NCBI GenBank assembly: GCA_023512835.1
Contig: CM042091.1
Span: 38,082,107-38,146,106 of the forward strand
Direction: 5' to 3'
DNA length: 64,000 bases
From: Taxillus chinensis
Lineage: Eukaryota; Streptophyta; Magnoliopsida; Santalales; Loranthaceae
The position numbers were made by a program, and so were the translations under genes. The notes under the pieces were generated by a model. That model did no database searches and was not told the origin of the DNA. It saw nothing but the letters and a program-made list of their open reading frames with translations. Positions within the stretch are counted from its first letter, which is position 1. Every line of letters begins with the position of its first letter. This document shows, piece after piece, positions 45,168 through 55,017 of this stretch.

Positions 45168-45470
45168 ATGTCTTCAAGAAGTGGAGGTGAACATCCCCTT
45201 TATAAAGCCTTGGAACAAATGCCTGGATATGTCAAATTTCTAAAGGATCTACTGTCCAAGAGGAGAAGTTACACCGATTGTGAGATAGTAGCTCTACCAA
45301 TGACATTAGTGCGGTGGTGCGACAAGCTACCACCCAAGCTTAAAGACCCGGGTAGTTTCATGACTGTACCATTGGCACCTGCAGTTGGAGCAGCCCTATG
45401 TGATTTAGGGGCAAGTATAAATCTGATGCCAATGTCCATCTATCGGCGGGTGGGCTTGATGGCATAAAGC
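45168..45470 (+). CDS. pol: Athila-2 protease segment
   Basis: Open 45168-45467. HPLYKALEQMPGYVKFLKDL, SYTDCEIVALPMTLVRWCD, then the active site ALCDLGASINLMPMSIYRR (D-L-G-A-S at about 45402-45416). Matches Athila-1's protease without the TAA seen there. The frame ends just after VGL by indel at a CTGG word. Aspartic protease of the polyprotein. Confidence 0.85.
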
Positions 45471-46985
45471 CCACGTCCATATCTTTACAATTCGCCGATC
45501 GATCGATAGGAAAACCAGCGGGCATTATTGAAGATGTTTTAATCAAGGTGGATCGCTTTATCTTCCCAGTGGATTTTGTTGTATTGGAAATGGAAGAAGA
45601 TAAAGGAGTCCAATTGATTCTTGGAAGGCCATTCCTGAGTCCGGAAGGGCCTTGATCGAGTAAACTTCGGGGGAGTTGACGCTGCGTGTGGATGAAGACG
45701 CGTGGTGTTAACATGGAGCGTTCGATCGCAGGCGAATGATCATTCCAAGCTGTTATTGGATTGATCGATTGCTGAAATCGTGGACAGTTTTTTCAAGAGA
45801 GCTTGATCACGAAAGCTTGGATCACAAATTGCAGCAGGTGGATTTTTGCGGAGGTGGAACCAAAAGAGACTTATGAAGTGCTGAAATCCTAATGAATCCT
45901 CAGCAATCCCAGAACCGTTGCCGGTTTGAAGCAACTCCCGAACATGAGGTACGAGTTCTTGGATACACAAGGGCGTTATCTGTGATAGTAGCTGCGTCTT
46001 CAATGAGAGAAGAAACCGGACGCTACTAGAAGTCTTAAGGGAGCATAGCAGGCCCTGGGGTGGTTCTGGATGACATAAAAGGTATAAGTCCAGCGGTCTG
46101 CATGCACAAGATGCGATGGAGGAGTCTTATACTCCTATCGTAGAGCGCCAACGCAGCTCAATCCTGCATGAAGGAAGTCGTTGGCAAGGAGATTCGAAGT
46201 GGAGGAACGGCATCATATATGCCATTTCGGATAGCTCCCGGGTTAGTCCAAGTGCAAGTGGTTCCCAAAAAGGGTGGCATGACAGTGATACGCAATGAGA
46301 ACAACGAGCTTATTCCATCCCGCACGGTGACCGGGTGGCGCGTGTGCATTGATTACCGCAAGCTGAATAAAGCCACGCGTAGGACCACTTTCCGTTACCT
46401 TTCATTGATCAAATGCTAGATCGGTTAGTGGCTACCCATATTATTGTTTTCCTGGACGGTTATTTGGATAAACCAGATAGCGGTTGCCCCTGGAAGATCA
46501 AGAGAAGACTACATTCACGTGCCCTTTTGGCACGTATGCTTCCGGCGTATGCCATTTGGTCTTTGCAACGCACCTGCTACTTTCCAGGGTGTATGATGGC
46601 CATTTTTCAAGGGAATCTGGAAACCGTGTTAGTCCGATGCAAGGAAAAGGACCTGGTCTTGAACCGGGAGAAGTGTCACTTCATGGTCAAAGAGGGAGTT
46701 GTCCTTGGGCATGAAAGTCCGCCTTTGGGTTGGAAGTAGATAGAGCAAAGATCTCCACCATTGAGCGTCTACCTCCTCCCACTAATGTGAAGGGCATCCG
46801 GAGCTTTACGGGTCATGCGGGGTTTTATCGGTTCATCAAAGACTTCTCAAAAATTGCCAAGCCTCTAAGCATGCTTTTAGAGAAGGATGTTCCTTTCATA
46901 TTTTCGGAAGACGCCTTCAGGCCTTTACGGTGTTGAAAGAGAAGCTCGGTTCAGACCGGTGATAGTGGCTCCAGACTGGTCACAA
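45471..46985 (+). pseudogene. pol: Athila-2 reverse transcriptase, disrupted
   Basis: Connecting region and RT. Recognisable: SRTVTGWRVCIDYRKLNKAT (46315-46375), FLDGYLDK (46449-46472), then TCPFGTYA-like and CMMAIFQG fragments in shifted frames (46510-46612), LVLNREKCHFMVKEGVVLG (46652-46710), KGIRSFTGHAGFYRFIKDFS (46790-46850). The stretch that should carry the catalytic FMDD box (between CMMAIFQG and NLETVL, about 46612-46625) is missing about 60 bases that Athila-1 has at 180-240, so this RT could not be active. Copying enzyme of the element in intact relatives. Confidence 0.82.
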
Positions 46986-47340
46986 CCCTTTGGCGATGTG
47001 TGATGCAAGTGACTTTGCAGTCGGAGCGGTGCTTGGGCAGAAACGGGACAAAATTTTCAGGGCAATATATTATGGCAGTCGCACACTCAATGAGGCCCAG
47101 CTCAATTACACTACTACAGAGAAGGAGTTACTTGCTGTGGTGTTTGCTTGTGATAAGTTTCGGTCATATCTTCTGGGCACTAAGGTCATTGTTTACACCG
47201 ACCACGCTGCCCTGAGATATTTGTTCGGCAAGAAGGATGCAAAACCCAGGTTGATCAGATGGGTTTTGTTACTCCAAGAGTTTGATCGGAGATTAAAGAC
47301 TTGAAGGGGACTTAATACGTGCACCATTTGTCAAGGCTCG
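46986..47340 (+). CDS. pol: Athila-2 RNase H
   Basis: Open 46990-47304. [15 protein letters not shown] (first Asp), [19 protein letters not shown] (Glu), [18 protein letters not shown] (Asp), then [15 protein letters not shown]. Degrades the RNA strand of RNA/DNA hybrids. The best-preserved domain in Athila-2. Frame lost after DRRLKT at 47304. Confidence 0.88.
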
Positions 47341-48650
47341 AGCTGGGGAAGGTAGTACCCAAGGTGCTACTATTTCGACACCTTCCCTGATGAGCAGCTC
47401 TTTGTAGCCGAAGCAAAGACGCCATGGTTTGCTGATATAGTGAACTACCATGCATGTGACTATGTACTGCGAGTTCACTTATCGGGAAAAGAAGAGGTTC
47501 CTCTTTAATGCAAGAAGATACATTTGGGATGAGCCTGTTCTATACCGGTTATGTGCTGATCAGATCATCGAAAATGTGTGCCAGAAGAGGAAGTGGACAG
47601 ATACTAACGCATTGTCATTCATCCGACTATGCTGGCCATTTAGGAGTACAAAGGACGGTGGCAAAGATCCTACAAAGTGGGTTTTCTTGCCAACCATGTT
47701 CACGGACACATACACCTTTGTTAAGACATGTGATCGGTGTCAACGAACAGGAGGGATTACAAGGAAGCAAGAGATGCCCCAAACTGGCATTATGCCGGTC
47801 GAACTTTTGACATATGGGGAATCGATTTCATGGGACCTTTCCCACCATCAAATGGGTTTTCTTACATCCTTCGGCTGTTGATTACCTTTAAGTGGGTTGA
47901 AGCTATACCCACTAGGAAGAATGATGCTCAAGTGGTTACCAAATTCCTTCGCCGCAACATATTCAGCCGGTTTGGAACACCTAGAGCAATTATTAGTGAT
48001 GAAGGAAGTCACTTCGCAATAAGCTTTTCGACAAGCTCTTAAACAAATACGGAGTGCAACATAGGCGCACCTTAGCCTATCATCCACAAGCAAACGGTCA
48101 AGCTGAAGTTTCCAACCGTGAGATCAAGCACATCTTGGAAAAGACGGTGGGAGGCAATCGAAAAGATTGGGCTCTAAAACTCGATGAGGCGTTGTGGGCT
48201 TATCGCACAGCATTCAAAACGCCCATTGGAATGTCTCCGTATCGTCTACTATACGGAAAGGCCTGCCACTTGCCTGTTGAATTAGAACATAAAGCATTTT
48301 GGGCGTTAAAAAGCTGAACATGGATCCCAATGTTCTTCTTTGAACTACGATTGCACCAATTAAATGAGTTGGAGGAATTTCGCTTCAATGCCTATGAGAG
48401 TGAAGGCTGTACAAGGAGAGGTCTAAGCTCAGACATGATAAGAAGATCAGCCCCTCTTTGTTGAACCAGGGCGAAGGTTCTCCTCTTTTAATTCCAGACT
48501 TAAACTCTTTCCCTGGGAAGTTGCGATCTAAATGGATGGGGCCTTTCACTGTTACAAAGGTGTTCCCATATGGTAGTGTTGAACTCAATCAACCTCTGGA
48601 CAAATTTTCAAAGTAAACGGTAGCGTGTGAAGCCATACTACATGCGGGAT
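47341..48650 (+). pseudogene. pol: Athila-2 integrase, disrupted
   Basis: Zinc finger part: HCHSSDYAGHLGVQRTVAKI (about 47610-47670) with downstream C-x2-C in another frame (HVIGVNE / CDRCQRTG near 47730-47750). Core: FDIWGIDFMGPFPPSNGFS (47806-47860, Asp), [15 protein letters not shown] (47970-48015, Asp), [19 protein letters not shown] (48072-48130, Glu). Then [19 protein letters not shown] and the C-terminal GPFTVTKVFPYGSVELN-like segment (48540-48590). At least five frame changes. Confidence 0.82.
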
Positions 48651-49150
48651 CATGTTAAGGAGGTTGATCATTTCACTCGAGCACAACTTGACAGAGGGGA
48701 CGGTAAGCTAAGACCTAAACTCGGCGCTTCATGGGAGGCAACCCATGGTGATTTCTCTTCCTTTTTTATTTTATGCTATTTATTTTATTGGAATAGTGTT
48801 ATTGTGTGTTTTAACCCATAATCGAGGGAGTGCATATATGTTTTGTTTTCACTCTTATTAGCGACATTTGAACCAGGGCCTAGGCCCAAATTCCTTGATG
48901 AAGCTTCTTTAAACTTGGGCTTACTTGGGCCTGTGTATGAACTTCAACTAAATTTTCTCAGGCCCACAACCACATTCGGTTAAATTAAATCAGAGGGGCC
49001 CACCCAATCTCTTGCCAAACCATGGAAAAGAAGTCCTCGATTATATGATGGTATTTTGGGCCCACTAATTGACACGTTTTTGTCCTTGTGAGATGGGATA
49101 TTAGCCTGTCAAATTTCCACATCATTGGGCTTCATTTAGGGTATCAACCA
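48651..49150 (+). other. Spacer after Athila-2 integrase
   Basis: Starts with the untranslated end of pol (a GGGAGGCAACCCATGG hairpin near 48733-48748) and continues as non-coding, with several TGGGCC/GGGCCCA words. No protein resemblance. Confidence 0.5.
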
Positions 49151-49560
49151 GCTTGCCCGTGAGAATCAGCTTGTCACGTTCGCATCTATAATGAATCTAC
49201 CATTCATCCGTGACCCGCAGGCGAAATTTGGACAAAAAAAAAGCCCTGCCCGTGAAAAGGCTTTTCGCGTGCACAAGGGTATAATGGTCCAATCGAGCTG
49301 AAATTTTGCACCGAGGCAACGGCATCTTCTAGACCCTTTCGAGACCTGCCCGTGACAACACTTTTCGCGTGCACAGGGATAGACGCGTCTTTTCGATCTA
49401 AAATTTTAGTGGACACAGTGCGGTGTCTAAATCATCCAAGCTCGCCCGTGAAAACACGCTTTTCACGTGCACACCTACTTTTGGCCAATCAGTCGAAATT
49501 TCGGTGGGCGCTAGCCGGCATCTTCTAGAGTCTTCTTTGGTCCGCACGTGAAAATGATGG
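49151..49560 (+). repeat. Five-copy hairpin array upstream of Athila-2 third ORF
   Basis: Inverted-repeat units GCCCGTGAAAA...CTTTTCGCGTGC start near 49154, 49248, 49348, 49443 and 49543, a period of about 95-100 bp. Neighbouring words also repeat (GGCATCTTCTAGA at 49321 and 49518; GAAATTT(T/C)). The motif closely resembles the CACGTG hairpins in the Athila and Tekay LTRs, but with CCCGTG/CGCGTG instead. Confidence 0.8.
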
Positions 49561-49608
49561 AGCACTTTAAGAGGGTTAATTTCGTCTTTTCCCCTTGAGA
49601 CGAATCAC

Positions 49609-49616
49609 TATAAATA
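49609..49616 (+). promoter_or_regulatory. Internal TATA box before Athila-2 third ORF
   Basis: TATAAATA in CACTATAAATAGGGAATG, 85 bp before the ATG at 49701 and just after the hairpin array. The same TATAAATAGGG word is the LTR promoter. Suggests separate transcription of the third ORF; not shown directly. Confidence 0.5.
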
Positions 49617-49700
49617 GGGAATGAGTTCCAAGCTTCAAACTCACATTTCATACTTTCTTCTCCTTTCTTGCTTTGAGAGCAAAATTCTTCTTATTTAGTC

Positions 49701-51500
49701 ATGGTGCACACAAGGAGAGCCCGCCAAGGAGAAGGCAGTCCTAGCCTCTGCCACCTCTATGCCTTCGGCATTGAGAGATGCCGACACCATCTTCGTGGGG
49801 AATGTGCTTGATTGGGAGATCCTGGAGTCCTCCACCCTTGACCGGACTGAAGAAATTATGACCAAGCTGCGCGCGTTGGGACCGCGATGGTTAGTATCGC
49901 TCGTGTGATTTGTATTACCCTGCCATGTTAGAATTCTATAAGTCGGCCATGTCAATGAGGAAGATGATGAGATAATTGGGGAGGTTCAAGGTGTCTTAAT
50001 TTCTATTTCCCCTGCTTTGTTGAGAGATTGCTTTGATCCGCAAAGCCCATGCATGCAAAGCCTGCATTGACCTTAGGAGAATATGGTAGAGCTTTACGGT
50101 ATAATAAGGAATTTGGGAAACGTCGGCAATTTACAAAACGGATTTCACGGGAAATACCGTTGCCTTGCCAATTTGGTAGGGAGGTGCTTCTGTTACAAAC
50201 TAGTGGCGTAGACTCGGTCCCTAAAGCCCATTTGGAGTTTATGTTTTTGCATCGATCGCCGATTACACATTGATTGGGCTGCGGAAATTTTTAAATTGTG
50301 GAAACGGGATATTCATAAATGCTTATATGGTGACTACTTAGCATGCTTCGCAATATCAATATGGTCATCTTAGTGCTCAAGTAGTCCCCCATTGTTTTCC
50401 CGGATAACTTGCGGTTACAAGTTCTCCATCCAGAGGGTGCTTTAGGAGTTAGCTACAAGGGCAAATGGGGAGATAGTATCCACGTTGCACCAGCCTTCAC
50501 GTCATAGCGTGCATATGGAGCGACCCACGGAGCGGTTTGAGACACCTCCACTCCCATGAATGCCCGCCGAAGACATTTTCCGGTTGACCGCCATGTACAT
50601 GCGGTTCAATGTTCACAAGGAGGAAATCTACAATTTCTTCCAAGGCATCGATGGCCAAGTTATCGGTGAAGTTGACGTTCTTAACCGGGCTTTCACTAAT
50701 GGCCACATCACGAGACTTCAGCTGGATGAGCTGCTCGAGTACATCACTCAAGATCAACAAGCAACGTCTCGTCCATCTACCCGACCATGGGAAGCCCCGG
50801 AGCCAACTCCTGCTGCTTCTTATGAAGACTTACGAAGCAAACCGCTCAACTACAAGAGGCACGGCGGAAACCGTTCGGAGATCGGGCGTTGAAGAAAAAT
50901 CAAACTCTAATCCTCAAGGAGCAGAAGGAAGTCAAAGGGCTGCTCGGTAAGATCTGGAAAGCCCCGGGAAAAAAGAAGAAGACAACTCCTACACCTCCGT
51001 GGAGGATCTATTTGACGCACCGTCACCTCCGTGTGACGACAGGCTGCGCATAGCGAAGAGACACCGGAGTATCCACGGTATCCGCAGAGGCGGAGCCCTA
51101 TACCACGTCACCCTTCCCTCCGGCAGTTCGGTTTATTTCCCACCACCAGCCGGGCCCGCTCTTCACAGGCCCTAGTTCCCTTAATTCGGCCGTTGCAATG
51201 GTGGTGGCGATCTTCGAAGCTCCCCAGGACGATGACCTAGGGGAGCCCGTTTATATTCATCTTCATCCGGCCCTCTCCACGCTGATGCCACATTGCTTTC
51301 CGCGTTTACTTATGGAGACACCTTGAAGCCCGTTTTACACGTGATTCGAAGTCTTCATGTCATCTTATTTACTGACGTATCTTAGCCGATAGTACTTATC
51401 TTCGATGACGTTGACTTATTCTGCCGTACGATCGACATGTGGTGGAAGCCGAGCCCAACGACTACCCTATGGCTCAGGACACTTCTATCATCTTGTGTGA
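49701..51500 (+). pseudogene. Athila-2 third ORF, N-terminal and middle part
   Basis: Starts MVHTRRARQGEG (ATG 49701), then in shifted frames LRDADTIFVGNVLDWEILES (49770-49830), YYPAMLEFYKSAMSM (49913-49958), EIIGEVQGVLISISPALLRD (49970-50030), a degraded stretch, then EDIFRLTAMYMRFNVHKEEI (50568-50630) to LQLDELLEYITQDQQ and a basic tail (50640-50900), and a P/T-rich stretch (51000-51200). The block VQGVLISISPALL with FY before it resembles the GEPIKITPQVIQDVF region of the SIRE env-like ORF and plant-transposon proteins generally. No typical Athila ORF1 motif recognised and no membrane segment seen. Function unknown. Confidence 0.5.
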
Positions 51501-51960
51501 GATTTATGAGCAGCCCTTAGAGGAACATATCTTCGCCGGCGGATGAATGGAGCCGAAGGACATCGCTCTTGGCACCAGGTCCACGAGGTTCTTATACCGG
51601 TCCTCCTTGAACGACACTTTGTACTCTTGCGGTTGGACTTAGTTGTGGGCCATGCCGTCCTTTATGACCCGAGCCAAGCCCATGGGTTTTCCACACGAAA
51701 GAAGAAGCTGGTCCATGGTTTCTTGAAAAAAATCAAAACCGCACTCCGAAAAGAAGGGCTGTTGACATCCAAGTTACCTCTGGTGCACTTAATGAAATGG
51801 AGCTTCCCCAACAACCTGATCAATTCAGTTGTGGGATTTTTGTCTGCTATTATTTGATAGCTCTATTACAGATAAGGATACTTGGGCACTCACGGAGAAA
51901 CCTCGGGCGACTTTGTGCACGTCTTCGACGCATGGTGGCCCATGTTATCTTCTACTATAG
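51490..51960 (+). pseudogene. Athila-2 third ORF, C-terminal Ulp1/C48-like cysteine protease domain
   Basis: Two overlapping frames (51543-51857 and 51797-51979) together show a C48 (Ulp1/SENP) catalytic core. SWHQVHEVLIPVLLERHF matches the usual W-x2-V-x2-V-x-I-P...H-W pattern; catalytic His is at 51615-51617, Asp of YDPSQ at 51666-51668 (17 residues later), Cys of FSCGIFVCYY at 51830-51832, with a Gln six residues before the Cys. Yeast Ulp1 has the same H-D spacing (514 to 531) and Gln-Cys spacing (574 to 580). C48 enzymes remove SUMO or related modifiers. The Trp after His is Phe and Asp-Cys-Gly is Ser-Cys-Gly here. One frameshift near 51790-51800 separates Asp from Cys. Ulp1 domains are known in plant MULE and CACTA transposons; in an Athila element it would be unusual. 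Confidence 0.78.
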
Positions 51961-51979
51961 CCTTCCCACCAACCGGTAA

Positions 51980-52559
51980 CGCTTTTTTTCCTTTTTACTT
52001 TTTCCATGCTCCGAGGACATCGCTTCGTTTAAGTATGGGGGGGATTTCCCTTGAACCGGTTGCTTGTTTGGTTGCTCGCATGCGTTACTTTTATTTTTAT
52101 GTTTTTGCGGTGAATGTTTGTTTTGCCTGTGAGGTGCAATGGCTACCAAGGTATGACAATTCTGGTTGCCTCACGACCACCTTAGTATCTTGTTGTGATA
52201 AAGATGTTTCACTTGTTAAGGTGTGTTATAAGTTAGTTGAGCATGTCTTTACTTGTTGAATGATATCACCATGATTTTGAGCGACGTTTGAATAGAAAAG
52301 CTGAGCATGTTATGTTAGGATGAGCTTTGTAAACCCTGAAGTTGAGTGAATAGGCATATACTTTTTGAGAGCACCATTATCTTACCTTTGAGTGTATTTT
52401 ATGGGTTATTGGGTTATCAATTCGCTCTTAATATTCATTACTAGCTATTTGATAGTTGGAGTTCTTAGGCATAGAAGTACTGTTGTGCTCGGTGTTTGGT
52501 GTATGGTGTTCGCGATTCAGGTATTCTCGCTCAGTTCTAGTTCTTGTTTAAACAAAAAC

Positions 52560-52591
<32 letters not shown>

Positions 52592-52675
52592 CTTGTGTGA
52601 GGACAATAGAGTGAATAATCCATCAAGGGAGGCATAAAATGCAACCTTGTAAGGTTATTACTAAAAATAAGTGTG

Positions 52676-52709
<34 letters not shown>

Positions 52710-53301
52710 TGTTTGCCGAATAAAAGCCACAATGGCTTCTGTTTTATGTATTTTTGTTTTCGTCTGCCGCCATAATGGCTAAGCCGTTTTATCTTGCAAT
52801 TTGTTTCACAAGTGTGAGGTTCCATCTTTAGCTCCAAGTGTTGGTCCTAAAGTGACTAGAGGGTGTGTCTCCCTTGGAGCACGTGGGGATCTCTTATGTT
52901 TACGTGGCAAAACTTAATCAATAGTTAGTAGTGGGTGAAAGAGTAAATCCTTAGTGCTAGGCATTGATAGTAGGGCCTGAAAGGAGAGAAAACAAAGTGA
53001 CATTTAAGTGAGGCTGCTCTAACCTTGGTGGGACTTTCGGGGGAGCTAAGTTCATTTTATCCTGGCATGTTTGCTTCTATCGGGACTGTTAGTAACGACT
53101 TACATGGTTGTTGGACTTAATAGTAAGGGCATGTGTTGATTAACTTATGATTCATTTTTAGCTATTGGAATGTCTACTTCATCATGATAGGATTGTATGC
53201 CTTGGGAAACCATGCCTCTCTTTGTTTGTTAGTTTATTCGTTCTTTTCTGTTTGTTGTGTGTTTATTTCTTTTTGCTTGAGGACAAGCAAAGGTTCAAGT
53301 A
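51980..53301 (+). other. Athila-2 3' untranslated region
   Basis: About 1.3 kb without coding resemblance. Holds two poly-A runs (about 52559-52583, followed by a G run, and 52678-52707) and a GCCACAATGGCTTCTG / GCCGCCATAATGGCTAAG repeat near 52727 and 52766. Ends GGACAAGCAAAGGTTCAAG before the polypurine tract, as in other Athila elements. Confidence 0.65.
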
Positions 53302-53311
53302 TGGGGGAATT
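53302..53311 (+). promoter_or_regulatory. Athila-2 polypurine tract
   Basis: TGGGGGAATT directly before the 3' LTR. Confidence 0.85.
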
Positions 53312-54801
53312 TGACAACGTGCTTTATGCCGTTATCCTATGCCTTATATAGGGTGTTTTAGCGTATATTTTGTACCTATTTGCATGTTATTTTCGACATA
53401 TTTGCTCTAACCCCTAGGAAGACCCTGTTTAGTGTATAGTGGTACTTTTTGAGTGTTTTTGGCAGGTTTTGGAGCAACCTTGTCCCACACACTTTGGCTA
53501 GATCACTCCATCAACTCACAAGGAAGCTATAGGAAGAAGATGGAAGCAAAATGAAGGCAAAATCAAGGTGCACGTGAAATGCCTTCTCACGTGCACGGAT
53601 TTTATTGCATGGATGCCTTCTTCAACTCAAGAGGAAGCTTTTGGAGCAAATTGGAGTCAAATTGGAGCTGCACGTGAAAAGGGTCTTCTCACGTGCATTC
53701 TCACGTGCAAGCATATTTGTGCTCACAATGATGTATTTTGTTGTTTTAATCATTTTCCTCTAAAGAACTGGGGTCAAATTTGGTGTAGTTTGAGTTTTTA
53801 TTTCGCCTAGAACGTCGATTAGTGTCACTAACCAAAACGACGTCGTTTTGGTTGCGACCACATTTATAATTAGGGCACACCTTTTTGTAACCCTAAGTTG
53901 GCCCACTAAAACCTATAAATAGGGGTCTTTGGAGGCATTGTAAATCATCTTGAGTGGGAGAATCGGATCTGAGTTCTGAAAAGAGCTATAGCCATTGCTA
54001 AAAGATCGGATTGTCCTTGGCAAGGAGTGAGTTTGGGCAGACGCCGGAGTCTTTGGAGGCCGGAGTCCTGGTTCATCTTGGGGTCTTCCTTTTATTGTCC
54101 TGGTACGTAATCATGTTCTTTCCTATGATTGTTATTGTTTTTGTCATGATTATGGAGTAGTCTTGTTAGTCTAGGGGAGCAATGTAGCCCCCAATAAATT
54201 GTAGTCGGTTTGGTTATGGTTGTTCAATAAAATAGAATTCAGTTCTTGTTTAATTCACTTGCTTGAATGGAAATGCCTAGTTTATGCATAATTAGGTAAT
54301 CTTAGCCCTTGTCTAGGGTGGAACACTAGTGAATTAGATTTAATATTGCATGATGGACCAAGTCTGCAACTATTAGATTGTTTGTCTACCTTGATCACTT
54401 TTATTTGCATGGACCAAATGGGATAAAAGCCTTAAATCTATCTTAGCATGGACCAAATGTAAGATAGGTAGGAGATAATCAACATGAACTTGAACCAGAA
54501 CATAAATCAAGAACAAGAGCCATAACCAGATTAGTACAATCGATTGGGTGGTAAACATTGTGACCCTAGATGTCTATACCAACCGCTTGCCAACATTCAG
54601 ATTTAATATCTTTTTGTTCAAAATATTTGCACAACAAACATCAATTGTCCAGACATAAAATCAACTTGTTAGCTTAGTGCTTGCTGCTTAACAGCATTAG
54701 CTACCTCCCTGTGGGTTCGACAACCGGAGTCTTAATACTCCATTTTATTACTTGACCAGTGCACTTGCTGCAAAACCTTCAGACATAATTTATGCGGGTC
54801 A
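53312..54801 (+). repeat. Athila-2 3' LTR (1490 bp)
   Basis: TGACAACGTGC...GCGGGTCA; CAG and CTG words are mostly kept (e.g. AACCAGATT at 54526, GTCTGCAAC at 54362). One CACGTG-containing 12-14 bp unit fewer than the 5' LTR in the first hairpin group (53568-53600). Palindrome at 53832-53851, TATA at 53915-53922. Confidence 0.92.
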
Positions 54802-54897
54802 CTCTCTCCCTTCGATTCTCTCTCTTTCTCTCTCCCCTGACCACCTTCGAACCTTACAATCTCTCTCTACGAGTGTCTCTTTCTCCCTCTACAAGCT
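54802..54897 (+). other. Older host DNA after Athila-2, CT-rich
   Basis: Starts with the second CTCTC copy and continues the CT-rich leader-like stretch of 41740-41765, then ends at the Tekay-A LTR. Fits the possible LTR/promoter fragment at 41296. Confidence 0.5.
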
Positions 54898-55017
54898 TGT
54901 CACGCCCCGGATTTCCAACCCGAGGGAAGCGGTTCGTGACTTCCCTTTACCCACCCGGTGGGCAAGGGGTAGATGTACAAAATCCAACATCCAAGCAGGA
55001 CCACAAACACATTCATA

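Larger units (their letters stand above)
41766..54801 (+). mobile_element. Athila-2: full-length Athila element with a third ORF
   Basis: 13,036 bp. LTRs 41766-43253 and 53312-54801; primer site 43260-43272; polypurine tract 53302-53311. Order: gag, protease, RT, RNase H, integrase, a spacer with hairpin repeats and its own TATA box, then a third ORF ending in a Ulp1-like protease domain, then an untranslated stretch. All frames are broken by small indels, many at CAG and CTG sites, although the LTRs are otherwise very similar. Confidence 0.92.

Noticed and set aside
48733..48748. GGGAGGCAACCCATGG hairpin considered as a terminator or riboswitch
   Set aside because: It is a common word at the end of Athila pol regions in plants; nothing supports a regulatory RNA.
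52559..52707. Two poly-A runs considered as ends of processed pseudogenes or LINE/SINE insertions
   Set aside because: No retrogene or LINE sequence precedes them and no target duplication was seen; treated as homopolymer growth in the Athila-2 3' region.
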